From Andrena cerasifolii (lineage: Eukaryota > Arthropoda > Insecta > Hymenoptera > Andrenidae), in assembly GCF_050908995.1 (NCBI RefSeq), contig NC_135133.1:4940001-5004000 (forward strand): a stretch of 64,000 bases of DNA, written 5' to 3'. The position numbers were made by a program, and so were the translations under genes. Below the pieces are notes generated by a model. That model did not search any database. It was not told the origin of the DNA and was given only the letters and a program-made list of their open reading frames with translations. Positions 48,915 to 59,404 of the stretch are shown here, piece by piece. Position 1 is the stretch's first letter. Each line of letters opens with the position of its first letter.

Positions 48915-49080
48915 TTGGCAGTTCCCTAGATTCTACATCTAAACCAAAGAGACCGATGGAACTTTGTTTCCTTCCATCTCTTTGGTTTAGTTGGCTTAAT
49001 GTACAGGGAGATCGATGGAACTTTGATTCCATCTATCTCCCTACGGGTCTCGAAACGCAGCAACCTCCTCGCGGTGAGAC
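48915..49080. repeat. Nested short palindromes ending cassette A
   Basis: Inverted pairs CTAAACCAAAGAGA/TCTCTTTGGTTTAG and AGGGAGATCGATGGAA/TTCCATCTATCTCCCT flank AACTTTG. They are repeated in copy B at about 50690-50810 and would form consecutive hairpins in RNA or DNA. Confidence 0.7.
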
Positions 49081-49394
49081 CTGGTAATCGGGACCCCTGG
49101 ACCATTGGGACCTACTGGACTTGCTGGACATGCTGGAGACCTGGTCCTTCCTCCACCCCCGGAGCTCCCGAGCCCCCTGGACCATTGGGACCTGCTGGAC
49201 TTGCTGGACATGCTGGAGACCTGGTCAGGGTTTCAACCTTGGTTCTTCCTGCGGCCCCTCGCCCCCCTGGCCTGGGTTACCTTATTCGGTTGGTGCCGAT
49301 GAAATTTTGGGGTTCGTTAAGCCATTTAAAATTTTATTATTCTGCCAAAGTCAAAACAGATTTCCCTCTCTATCTAATTGCTTTCTTCGATTGA

Positions 49395-49980
49395 TTTTCA
49401 TCATCTGTCCGATTTCATGCATTCCTTCCAGGATTTTTGAACGAGTCGTTCTATTTCGTGTATTTCTTCGATGGGTTTGCATGATCTGTCCTATTTCATG
49501 CATTTCTTCGATGGATTTACATGATTTATTTTATTTCATGCATTTCTTCGATGGGTTTTCATGATTTCTGTTACTCTTTCATGCATCTCTTCGGGGGGTC
49601 TACATTCCCTGCTCTCCTTCATGTATCTCAACGATGGTTTTGCATGATTTATTCTACTTCATGCATTTCTTTGATGGTTTGGCATGATTTATTTCTTTTC
49701 ATGGATCTCTTCGATGATTTTGCAAGACTTCTTCCCTGGCACGCATATCACTGATGTGTTTCCTTTCCCTGCTCTCTTTGATGTACGTATCTCTACGATG
49801 GGTTTACATGATTCATTCTATTTCATGGATTACTTCGATGGGTTTTCATGATTTATTTCTTTTCATGGATTTCTTCGATGGCTTTGGATGACTTTTGTCA
49901 CTCTATCGCGCGTCTCGTCGATGTGTCGTCATTCCATGCTCTTCTTCGTGTATCTCTACGATGGTTTTGCATGCTCGTGC
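49395..49980 (+). repeat. ~40-bp minisatellite, expanded copy B
   Basis: The same units as in copy A but about four more of them, accounting for the 163-bp length difference. Confidence 0.8.
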
Positions 49981-50051
49981 GTGCTCGCTTATTAGTCGAA
50001 ATTATCTCGATCGGCACCAACTAATTAAGTTTTTTCTTAGTTTCCTTCCAG

Positions 50052-50188
50052 GCTGACCACACCATTGATAACACAACGTACTTGATTGTTTCGGTTTCCA
50101 GGTTCATCCGTTCGCGGGGAAGAGACAAGTGGTAGTGAAAAGTGTTGGTGCAAAATGATAGTGGAAGAAGATGTCTATCTAAGGAAGC
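50052..50188 (+). other. Splice-bounded exon candidate, copy B
   Basis: Same exon as 48295-48431 with both acceptors (before 50052 and 50102) and the donor GTAAGT (50189) intact. Confidence 0.4.
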
Positions 50189-50341
50189 GTAAGTTAATTT
50201 ATTATAGCATGAAGTATTTAAGGCCCCATGTAAAATTGCGAAGTAGTCACTAAATCGTCACCTTTGTTGCTCTTTCGTTGGCTCCTCATCTCCGATGAGG
50301 AGGTCGCCGCTGGTTCCGTTTTCGGGAGCAAGCGACTGAGC

Positions 50342-50590
50342 ATGGAATCGGTATGGGTGGATCAGTTTCATCCCCTGGTGTTCTTGTCGAAAGGGAAAAG
50401 TTTCGGGCGTAGGGGGTGTACCTTTTGGTACACTGCCTGCGTAAGTCACCCGGTCCGATTACCCAATCTCCGTGTTAGACGGCTTGAGTCAGGTCAAGTA
50501 TTTGCTCCTGGCGAGTCGCATCGGAGCAACAGGAATCGTCTGGGAGGCGCCGAGCGCTTTTCCCTTTCGACTCGGAGAGCAGGGTGGTAG
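50342..50590 (+). CDS. 82-codon frame in cassette B, unknown
   Basis: Copy of the frame at 48585-48833, same length and stop, with no frameshift. Differences are listed with copy A. Function unknown. Confidence 0.2.
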   Translation: MESVWVDQFHPLVFLSKGKSFGRRGCTFWYTACVSHPVRLPNLRVRRLESGQVFAPGESHRSNRNRLGGAERFSLSTRRAGW

Positions 50591-50918
50591 GGACTGCGCC
50601 ACCCTATACTCCTTTCATGCTCACCGGTAGTCTTTCCTTCTTTCCTGAATTTCTTTTAATCGCGTGATTACTTGGCAGTTCCCTAGATTCTACATCTAAA
50701 CCAAAGAGACCGATGGAACTTTGTTTCCATCCATCTCTTTGGTTTAGTTGGCTTAATGTACAGGGAGATCGACGGAACTTTGATTCCATCTATCTCCCTA
50801 CGGGTCTCGAAACGCAGCAACCTCCTCGCGGTGAGACCTGGTAATCGGTGAGAACCGAGCCGATAGCTGCGATTGTCAAATATTTTAGTCGGATATAAGA
50901 ATTTCTGTAACTTGCAAT

Positions 50919-51449
50919 CCCCCCCATAAACATCACTCATGTATGAAAGAAGCTAATTCCCTTTAATTCACGAAAAAAGTTCTCACGCAAAGATTGTGAA
51001 ATCATCTTTGCTAATTCCAATTGTACCTTTAACCCTTTAATTCGCGAAAAACATTAAAAACCTTCTCACGCAAAGATTGTGAAATCAACTTTGCTAATTC
51101 CAATTGTACTCTCGTTCTCCGTTCGAACACTGATTCCTCTGTCACTTTTTATACTTGACATTCCTTTATTGGCCACAAATCAACTCAGTGCTCAGATTTT
51201 CAGCTTCGGTTTTAAGGAATTAGCGGGCGAGGCCTGCAGTTGACACAAAAACTTTTATAAGGGGGACATCTTCTGTTAAAAATGTCGTATGAAAATCGTT
51301 TTACGATGGAAAATAATAAAAACTTGGTAGAGACTAATTTAAACGAATGAAAGTCGGTAATAGATTAATAGCACATTCGCCAACCTGCACTAGTGATATG
51401 AAACATTTTGTTTTAAGTCGACTTCATAGTTTTTTCTTATACAACGCCC
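50919..51449. repeat. Truncated copy of the foldback
   Basis: Begins with C7 then ATAAACATCACTC, and matches 46173 onward through the left arm and centre, ending at ACAACGCCC where the original enters its right arm. Copying stopped, or a deletion occurred, at the arm boundary. Confidence 0.8.
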
Positions 51450-51587
51450 TTATACATACTACATGGCACCAGTAGTACCATTTTCAATGATACTTCAAAG
51501 ATATTATATCTTAAAGTCAAATTTTGGGTCATTTTGACCCAGTGTGACAACCGAGGGTTAATATAAGTAACGTAATATTATTTAAGT
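51450..51587. other. Unique segment before right TIR
   Basis: AT-rich with TTTTGGGTCATTTTGACCCA, a short palindrome. No coding frame. Confidence 0.5.
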
Positions 51588-51698
51588 AATGAAGGACACA
51601 TCGACTTCATTAAAGCAAAAAAGAATTATTACTTTATCTTCATCCGTTGAAAAGTTATAGATTTTTGGCCGCTGACGCACCGATTTTTTCCCACTGTG
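51588..51698 (-). repeat. Right TIR with 23-RSS-like layout
   Basis: Inverse of the left TIR. The heptamer (CACTGTG on plus) is at 51692-51698, the 23-bp spacer at 51669-51691, and the nonamer-like segment at 51660-51668. Confidence 0.85.
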
Positions 51699-51703
51699 CG
51701 CCG

Positions 51704-54700
51704 CGCCGGCCAGAATATCCCCGAGATGCATTACCCTTGCGCGCCGCTTTTAAATCACCCGTAATTTCGTTCCGAAATTCCGCCACTGGCCCTCCCTGAG
51801 CTCACGCCAGAGGATGTTACACTTTCGCCCCGGTGACACGGGCCTCCGTGGCTCGCCAGCCACGATATTATCATCCGCCTTGAGTTCCTTCCTTCCCCTC
51901 GTTCGTTAAAATTCATGGTGTTCCCCCGCAGAGGAAGCGGCCTCTCTCTCGCACCCGCGAAAAATACACAGGACCCCCCGGTAGAGCCTCCAAAGTGAAA
52001 GACCGACCGATATCGAGGAGAGGGCCTTTTCACGCCGATTACCAATGATGGACGCTCGTCTCGCGATCGTCGGAAATATTAAGGAGAGGTAGCCCCCGGA
52101 CGGAAGATAAATCGCCTCGAGTGGGACGTTTTTATACCAGACAGACTCGTCGGTGGAGGAGGGCCCCGATATAAAGGATTTAATTGATTTCGTTCCTTCC
52201 GCCGCGGCTTCATCAATCTTGCCCGGCGATACGCCACGAATATATCCGTTATCTCTGGCACCAGATAATCGGTAGTTGCGTAAAATGATTAAGCGCTCCC
52301 CATTACTCATCGAATCGTTCCCCTCTGCCCGCGGGTTACGCACCAATCTCAGCCCACAAACGTCCGCGAGTACTTTCACCGAGTTTCGGGCCCCCTCGTT
52401 TTAACGACTGGATCGAGATGGGAAGCTCGAGGAGGCACGGGTCGCCCGAAAATTCCAGCCGTCAGAGGGCGCCAGAAATAAGGCGAAGTGGCCAGAAGGG
52501 GTCCACCGACGAAAACACAGGGCGTGTGCGTTACGACCGAAGAAAAGTTGAATCGTTCCACTGATGGAATAAGTAGCGGGGCAATTTAGCTCGCGGGAGA
52601 ATCCGGGAGAGATCAGGGAAGACGGAAAAACAGGGGGTCGAAGATGAAGATAGGCAGGCCAAGATGGGCGGATAGAGCGAGAGGGTGGAAGGCAGAGACT
52701 CGACGGAACTTATAATGGAATCATCTTGCTGGCCCGACCTTACCTAAGGAAGCCGTGGGTCCGCGGAGAGAGCCCATAGAAAACTAGTTCCCTGTAATTC
52801 CTCCTTTGATGGGGAAGCGACTGCATCCACCGCCCCTCGACCCTCCCGCCCGTCCCCTTGCGGATGCCCCCGACACACGGTGGATATGTTGGCCGAATGG
52901 GATCGCGCTCAACCGTAAACTTGACACAATTGTACCTCTGGACGTAACTCGGGATTAGCACAATGGCCCCGGGTTAGGGTCTGGCTCTCTCTCTCTCTCG
53001 CCGTCTCCCTTATTTCTTCGTGCTGCCGTCGCCAGGCCGACCGGCGACTTGGTTACGCTCCGCTCGCAGCGAATCCACCCCAGCGCGCGTATATACATAC
53101 ACGAATCCCGGAGCGAAAGCTGCTCGAGGGACACGATGGGAGGAAGAACGCTGGAGAATCGAGTGCTCGACGGTTATTTGCAGTTTTCGATTTCGCGCTG
53201 GTCCACGGACGAGCGGAGGAAATGGAACAGCCACCGAGCATTCCAGCCATCTAATAAAACCGTGTCGAGGAGCCGAACGAGACGTACGGTCGTGGAACGA
53301 GGCGCGCCCGGTTCTACCGGCGTACCCGCCGAATGAAATCGCCAGCACACGCGCGGAGGGCCCAGCCCCTGCGCTAAACGCGGAGGCCTTGGAGAGAAGA
53401 ATTCCGAGAAAAGGGCACAATAAGATGCTGGAGAGATACACCAGCCGGAGAATGGGGGAGATAGATGCGCGGATAAAAGGAGATGGACACTGATACGCCG
53501 TGAAGGGTGGAGGGTTGGTGGGACAGCAAGGGGACGGATGCGCGCGAGCACGGAGATAAATGGAGGTAAAAGTGGCATGACAAAGAAGACGCGCCCGTCC
53601 CCCGAGGAGAAGGACGGGAACGAGAAGGAGAGCACGGGAAGGTGGGGCCGTATTGAATCGGTTCATAGGTGTACAGCCGACCACCATTATTTTCGTCGCG
53701 CATTCTGGTCCCATTGTATCGGGGCGTGAGGCTGTAGAGTGAGCATCTGCCTCCCTCAGCTTCCCTCTGCTTTGCCGCGACACGCCGGCTGCTCCGTGCC
53801 GCATCCGAGCCACTCGAACCTGCTTTTCGCCCAGTCATCCATCGGCCGCGAAATATTGGCGCAGTGGGGCTCCTTTCTCCGTCCCGTCAAAAGGGAACGA
53901 CACGAACCTTCCGCGGAGCCTTTCATCGCGCGTAAACATCGAAATCGCCGGGACACGCTGGCCCGGGGCGAGTCGCCGAGCCGATTTCCCCGTGAAAATC
54001 CGCGAGCCACAAGTTTCATGGAGCGTTCGTGAAAAATACGGGGCAAACTGCGTTACGGGCCGTTAAAACGCGGCGCGATTAAGAAGAACGTAAATCGGCT
54101 AGGCTGTCGTAAAACCGTGCGCTCCTGCACTTTCAAGCGCGACACCGCGGTGATACATTTTAACCGATGCTTAATTAAGCGAGCTCCGCGAGGCTAGCGG
54201 AGTACGTATCGCGTTTGGAGATGACGGACCGATGAGGAACGACTTTGAAGACAAGATAAAAACCGTCCCCCATTAGCGCGTGTGCCCGGAGTAAATACGT
54301 AAACCGTGAGGATTTATCGCTTTCATAAAATTCCCCCCGGCCGGGTCAAGAGTTAATTTCCCCGGGCATCGACAAAAACGTAACTCGAACTCGACGAGAA
54401 GAAGCGCTCCCTTTTTCCTCGCCCAGCAACGTCCAGCGGACTCCGTAAAGTCGGGATGGGAAAAACCGTCGAGTAAATTGTCCATTTCCCACCGCTGTCG
54501 CGAGGACTACTGGCGTATAATAATAAATTCAAGGACACTTCGTGAACGCCATTTGAACACTCGAAGAGGAACCGTGCTGCAGAGGCAACGCCCAGGCACA
54601 TGCAATTTTCGAGGCGGAGTGCTAGAATCTTGATATCTATCAAAAAGTGTGGATATCTATTTTAGTTAATAGTATCGTCGTTGCTGAGCTGCGAGGCGCA

Positions 54701-54869
54701 AGACGAGGGGAGCATCCTTCGAATTGGCAGCTTGGCGTCCCCAAAATGAGTTAAGAAGTCTCATTAAGCCACCATGCGATACGTCAATTACTACACGATA
54801 ATAACGCGCATCGTTACGATGCTGCCCGGATGATTACGTTAAGTAAACTATCGCGTAACAGGATCTCAC
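51704..54869. other. No gene seen; (CT)n at 52985-52999
   Basis: GC-rich. The 267-codon minus-strand frame at 53010-53813 is matched by long open frames on the opposite strand and has no recognisable domain. A weak 48-nt exon candidate on the minus strand (donor TTAG|GTAAGG at 52745) has a poor acceptor. Confidence 0.4.
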
Positions 54870-54963
54870 CTTCGTTGTCTCGACGGAGCGTTCAGCGCGT
54901 GGAACAATAGCGATTTTTTCCCGTCCCTGGGCTTTGGTCCCTTTAGACACACGACCGGTATCG
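54870..54963 (-). CDS. Candidate 94-nt internal exon
   Basis: On the minus strand a good acceptor (ACTTTTCTTTGTCTCATAG) precedes CGATACCGG, and a good donor (ACGAAG|GTGAGATC) ends it. Two frames are open. One gives DTGRVSKGTKAQGREKIAIV and ends in phase 0. The other gives IPVVCLKGPKPRDGKKSLLF and ends with two nucleotides (AG), exactly the phase needed by the exon at 24894-24964, creating an Arg codon at the junction. Joining would imply an intron near 30 kb. I do not recognise either peptide. It could also be an exon of another transcript or a chance pair of splice-like sites. Confidence 0.3.
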
Positions 54964-57528
54964 CTATGAGACAAAGAAAAGTAATTTCGCGAGCGCGATG
55001 TCCTTCCGCCACGGCGCAAAGCGTCGCGAAGTCCCGCAGGAAATTCGAGCAGAGACAGGGAACGCTCTCCTCCGTTGCAACCCTTTTGTTCCTCCCGTTA
55101 ACGTCAAAATTTACTTGTTGTTCACTGCTGACGTCATTTTTATGTCTATTAATTACACAGTGCAATTTCGAAGCGCGCGTATATCACTGAGATCGTTGAT
55201 GATCGTGTTGCAAAAGAAAGAGGATCTCCTAACGCGTGAAATTCTTCGAAGCTTGCGCTTCAACGTTCTTTCTCAAGGCGCAGCTGGTTAGCTTAGATAG
55301 AGACTCTCGTTTCCTGATTGCCATCTAACGAATCCGACTTTCCTCGTAAAGCGACTCAGGCGACGTATAAATGGCAAGTATGTCTGTCGATATCTCTGAT
55401 ATTTAATTAATCAGTGGATCAATTAAGATGGGTGGTTGGTAATCAGTAGCTTACAACGCGAGGATAAGTTGAAACGAGGCAACCAGATCTTTAGATAACA
55501 GAGTTTCAAGAAGAACGTGATTCGCGCGCCGGTGTTTTACACCTCGAACACAATCGCAGCCCCATTACTGGCTTTCCCGAGCTCGAATCGTTACCAGCGA
55601 CCAGAAAAACATCGTGAATAATTTCTGAGGAACGAGCGTTTCATTCGCGCGATTCATTAAATATTTGCGCTGCCTTGTACTCGAAATAATCGAACAGGTA
55701 CAAATAAAACGCAGGCCGATGGAGAACGGCTCGTTTCGCCCGGCCGGAACGAATATCCGTTTATTAATTAAAACGCCGCCGTCGAATGGCGGCTCTCTCC
55801 GTTTCGTTCGTTCGGGATCCGCGTAAACAGAGAATAGTTTCTGGCCCAGGAATGACGCGGCAGTTTCATTTCGCACTTTGCTCCCAGCCCGCCAGAGAGC
55901 CGGCCAACATTCGCTTGAATTTAGCTTGAAAAATCAATCGACCGTCCCCGAAGCCGCCTTTATGCGCGCCTTTTTAAATTCGCCCGTTGAAAGTCCGTCT
56001 CCGGAGGAGGCGGAAACGTGTCGGAACTATCAAAGCGGGGAGTAATCGATTGCAGTTGCCCCGCGCGACATTTCCACCCCCGCCTGGACCATCGGTCCGC
56101 GCGAAAGGAAACCCTTTTCACTTTCCACGGTTCGTCCGTCTCGGGAGGAGCCATTTCTCTTCCAAGTCCGCCGCGTAATTAATCCCGCCAGAAGGCTGAC
56201 AAAAACCCACGAAAAGGCTGATCAGAGGACTCCCACAGCGAAACGAGTGGACCCACTTAATGACCCGGCAGATGAGCTGTAGCCCCGAAGAAAACAATTA
56301 ACACGAAGGTGTGACGGACGCGGGGCTCTAAATTATCAATTCTCTGGCGGCGTTCGGCGTCTTTTACGGGAATTACACGGTGGTGTTAATGTCCCATCGA
56401 GCTGGATGATAGCTCCCTGTAAGATTCTTTGAAGAGGACTCCGTTTGCTGAATACATTAACGGGCATAATGGATAAGCCTCTGCTACGAGAGAAACGCTT
56501 TCTATGTCGGGAGCATTCTTCATACTCATATCAACCGCCAAAGGAGCCGAGGCAATTAAAGAAGACGAGCTTCCTCCCACCCCATGCACGCCTCCGCGAT
56601 ATTCTCATTGTATTCTGATTATGTTACGTGAAACGTATACAGCTGTAATTGCCACGCGGACGAGGACCCGACGCTTTTGTTTCCAGGTGCCACGGGCGTT
56701 GAATGTCGCAAGGCTGGCGATTAACTCCCTACGGTCACCAGAGTCGAAAGCGCTCCGAGCCTGAGTGGAGACGATTATTAAAAGGGAAAGGGAAAAGAGG
56801 AGGCCGGGGTCCCTGATGGAACAGAGACACGCACGCCGGGGCCCCAGAACTGGAACGAACGGAATGAAAATTACACGGTAGATTTAATAAAGCGAGGATC
56901 ATACGGGGATCCGCGCGTAATTTCGTGCGCAGCCTCCGAGCCTCTAATGACGGCTCCGACCCACGGGAGCAAGCATCGCGTTCGGATTTTTCACCTCCGC
57001 CTTTGGCGTCGTTTCTCGTTCTAACCGCCGTCAGGTCCGAAACCTTGCCTGTCCGGTACGTCCCTCGGGAGAGGCTTTTTTCCCGCCGTTAATTCGTACC
57101 GGGCGAACGACTACTCCGATTCATTCTCCTGCCCGACCTGCCCCTTCTCGTCCCCGACACTACCTCCCTCCTTATTCGATTACACAAACCCGCAAATTAT
57201 CGAATGCTCGACGAGCCGGCCCGTTTCCATCGAGTCTCCTATTGTGCGCGGTGCACGCGCGATGGAAGCTTTGAATATCAATAAGCTACGTCCGGGATAA
57301 CGGAGGAAAAATTTTACAGGGCTGGTCAGACTGTCGTGTCGCTGCGAGTGCCCCGTTTCCAACACGCACCCGTACTGCAGCGTATTGCACCGTATTCAAG
57401 CGGCTCGATTTTACGGTTCGGTGACCTCCGCTGCACTTTGCTTATGGGAACGCTAAGTACACGTTAGATTCCCTTATTGTCCCTTTTCTATCCTACCCGC
57501 GTGTTTACTTTCCGCTTGCGATCGTACA
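54964..57528. other. No gene seen
   Basis: Plus-strand acceptor-like GCTTTTGTTTCCAG near 56687 has no matching donor. Only chance frames were seen. Confidence 0.45.
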
Positions 57529-57797
57529 GCGGCGCAAAGTGGGGAAATTTCGCGATTTTATGGCCAAAACTACAAAAATAAATTTTTCAATTCGACAACA
57601 TAAATGCAAATGTCAATAGAAGAACTAATATGAGTATCAAATGCCACCAATTTTACTGTTAAATGTTTTAATACAAAGCTCGTGTAGACTCGCAAATGTT
57701 TATGTTCACGTGAGGTTAGACCGAATTTGTAAAATTAAAAATTTTCATTTCTGTAGTTTTGGCCATAAAATCGCAAAATTTCCCCACTTTGGCGGCG
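57529..57797. mobile_element. Short MITE, CAAAGTGGGG ends, GCGGCG duplication
   Basis: GCGGCG at 57529-57534 and 57792-57797 flanks a 257-bp AT-rich element. The ends CAAAGTGGGGAAATTT and their inverse continue as GCGATTTTATGGCCAAAACTAC in both arms (TIR about 45 bp, one or two mismatches). The GC-rich duplication recalls Transib, but the third base of the heptamer is A, not C, and the duplication reads as six bases. Unassigned. Confidence 0.8.
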
Positions 57798-58912
57798 TGC
57801 AGCCTACCTCAAAACGGACGGGAAGGATCTTCCACCCGAGACCAATCACTTCTCAACGGCGCGCAAGATCCGAAATCCAAAGTTTCCCCGCGTCCCACCC
57901 AGCTTTCCCCGCCACGCTCGATACTCCCCATTCCACGTCTCGTTACGCCGTCATTGTTCGGGTCTGAAAACGAAGATGTTATGATAGGTCGGCGCGGACC
58001 GTTTTGCGGATTCCCTGCTCGAGAGGAAGAAAAGGAGGAAGCTGCGAGGCCGCAGAGACACGACGAGCCCCCGGCCTCTGGCACGGCCGCGTTCGATCCC
58101 TCTCACGGTTATCTACCCCTGAATGGACCGGACAGGGAGGCGGCTGGGGATTCTGCCTTTGCCGTTTTGCTCTTTTGAGAAAGGCTCCCCGGGACGGCCT
58201 GACACTTCGATGACAGGTAGAGTGGCCGGGCAATTGAAATAACAAGGGAACGTTAAAGAGGAAGCGGTGCCAGGGTGGAAAACGGCGACCCAGAAGGGAA
58301 GGAGCGCGGTCTCGGCTGGCCTGTCTGTCTGAATCCCGAAAAACTTTCCGAATGAAAAGGAATCCGGCCGCGATGCTCCGCGGCATTCGTCTTCCGTCCT
58401 AGATCCGACGAATTGCAAAGCGCCCTGAAAAATTGTCCTTTTCAAACTCGTCGCCGAGCCGTAACAATGCGCGCCCGTGCTCGCCCGCGCGATCTCCCTC
58501 TCGCCCTCGTTCTAACCCCCCGTCGGATATTATCGTTCCTTCCGTATGAATTAAATGGACGGGCTCCGTGAAAGCTCGTAAATAATTCAGGACTACAGAC
58601 GGTGGGGCCGCGTCGATACCCGGCTTCGAGGGTTTCCGCGGAAAATCTTGAACAGGTACGGGAGCCACTTTTTTCCCTGGAATCTCGTTCCGAGGGTATC
58701 CCGCCCGCACTTCTGCGATATTCAACCAGAGGCTGTTCAATAAGCAAAGACACGAGCGCGGCAAAAGGCTGCGGAACGCCGACCTAACGAGCTTTGGATA
58801 TTCTGCGTCAATGTCGCCGAAATCCCTGCATCTGTTATAGAAATGCAGGATGGAGAGGAGTTGTTACGCCTTTTAGCACCGAGAGGGTCGCGAAGACTTT
58901 TCTTCGAGAAGC
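57798..58912. other. No gene seen
   Basis: GC-rich with overlapping chance frames on both strands. Confidence 0.45.
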
Positions 58913-59404
58913 TTAAGGGGTTATACCTAGTCAGAAGCCGAAAAGAGACGAATGTTTGTGAATTTTTTTTTGAAAAAGCGAAAGCATACAAAAAACAAAG
59001 TGGCGGCTATTTAAAGCTGAAGCGTAATCGCGTGATTTTTGCGCGAAAAAATCAGGACTTCAACTTTAAATAGCCACCATGTTGTTTTAAATTAATATTT
59101 CGGAAATTCCCTCTGTGAATCAGAGGACACATTAATATAGTAACGAAATCTTTTTTGCTTTTTGATTTTAGATAATCTGGTTCCGAATGGCAGTGCCCAC
59201 CCCAAAATAACTTAAAGGCTTCTTGGATGTCGCTTGTAATTTTATTATAAACGTAAATATTTTTCTACAAAAAAATTACCAAATATTCTTTAAATGTTGC
59301 TCTTTTAAGTGCAAAAAGTTCTGTAAAAACATATGCTTTCGCTTTAAAAAAAAATCACAAACATTCGCCTATTTTCGGCCTTATCACTAGGTATAACCCC
59401 TTAA
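58913..59404. mobile_element. TTAA-flanked MITE with long TIRs
   Basis: TTAA at 58913-58916 and 59401-59404. The ends GGGGTTATACCTAGT and their inverse extend for about 85 bp, through CGAATGTTTGTGA and GCGAAAGCATA. A second hairpin sits inside (59001-59080). Non-coding. The TTAA duplication is shared with the element at 31070, but TIRs differ beyond the terminal GGGG. Confidence 0.85.
59001..59080. repeat. Inner hairpin within TTAA MITE
   Basis: GGCGGCTATTTAAAGCTGAAG pairs with CTTCAACTTTAAATAGCCACC, and TGATTTTT/AAAAAATCA closes around GCGCG. A near-complete 80-bp fold nested off-centre in the host element. Confidence 0.75.

Larger units (their letters stand above)
47500..49093 (+). repeat. 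Large tandem duplication, copy A
   Basis: Starts CCCCTGGACCATTGGG and ends just after GAGACCTGGTAATCGG; 1594 bp. It is followed directly by copy B with the same order: 80-bp repeats, AT-rich linker, ~40-bp minisatellite, splice-bounded exon, 82-codon frame and terminal hairpin-like sequence. Near-identity implies a recent duplication. Confidence 0.9.
49094..50848 (+). repeat. Large tandem duplication, copy B
   Basis: Same content as copy A, but about 163 bp longer because of extra minisatellite units. After 50848 the sequence diverges from the A/B junction and runs into the truncated foldback at 50919. Confidence 0.9.
45596..51703. mobile_element. Transib-like composite element with RSS-type ends
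   Basis: Perfect 5-bp duplication CGCCG at 45596-45600 and 51699-51703. The element runs 45601-51698 (6098 bp). Both termini are CACAGTGGGAA(G/A)AAATCGGT and the TIRs align over about 111 bp, more loosely to about 150. At each end the heptamer CACAGTG is followed by exactly 23 bp and then CCAAAAATC. Heptamer-23-nonamer ends with 5-bp GC-rich duplications are the established signature of Transib transposons, the relatives of RAG1. No transposase frame is visible, so the element is non-autonomous. Its cargo is described in the following entries. Confidence 0.8.

Noticed and set aside
52746..52793. 48-nt minus-strand exon with phase that could fit between 54870 and 24964
   Set aside because: The acceptor GGAATTACAG lacks a pyrimidine tract close to it; phase match alone is a one-in-three event per junction.
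53010..53813. 267-codon minus-strand open frame
   Set aside because: The opposite strand is open over much of the same stretch, there is no recognisable domain, and GC-rich sequence lowers stop frequency. Chance is sufficient.
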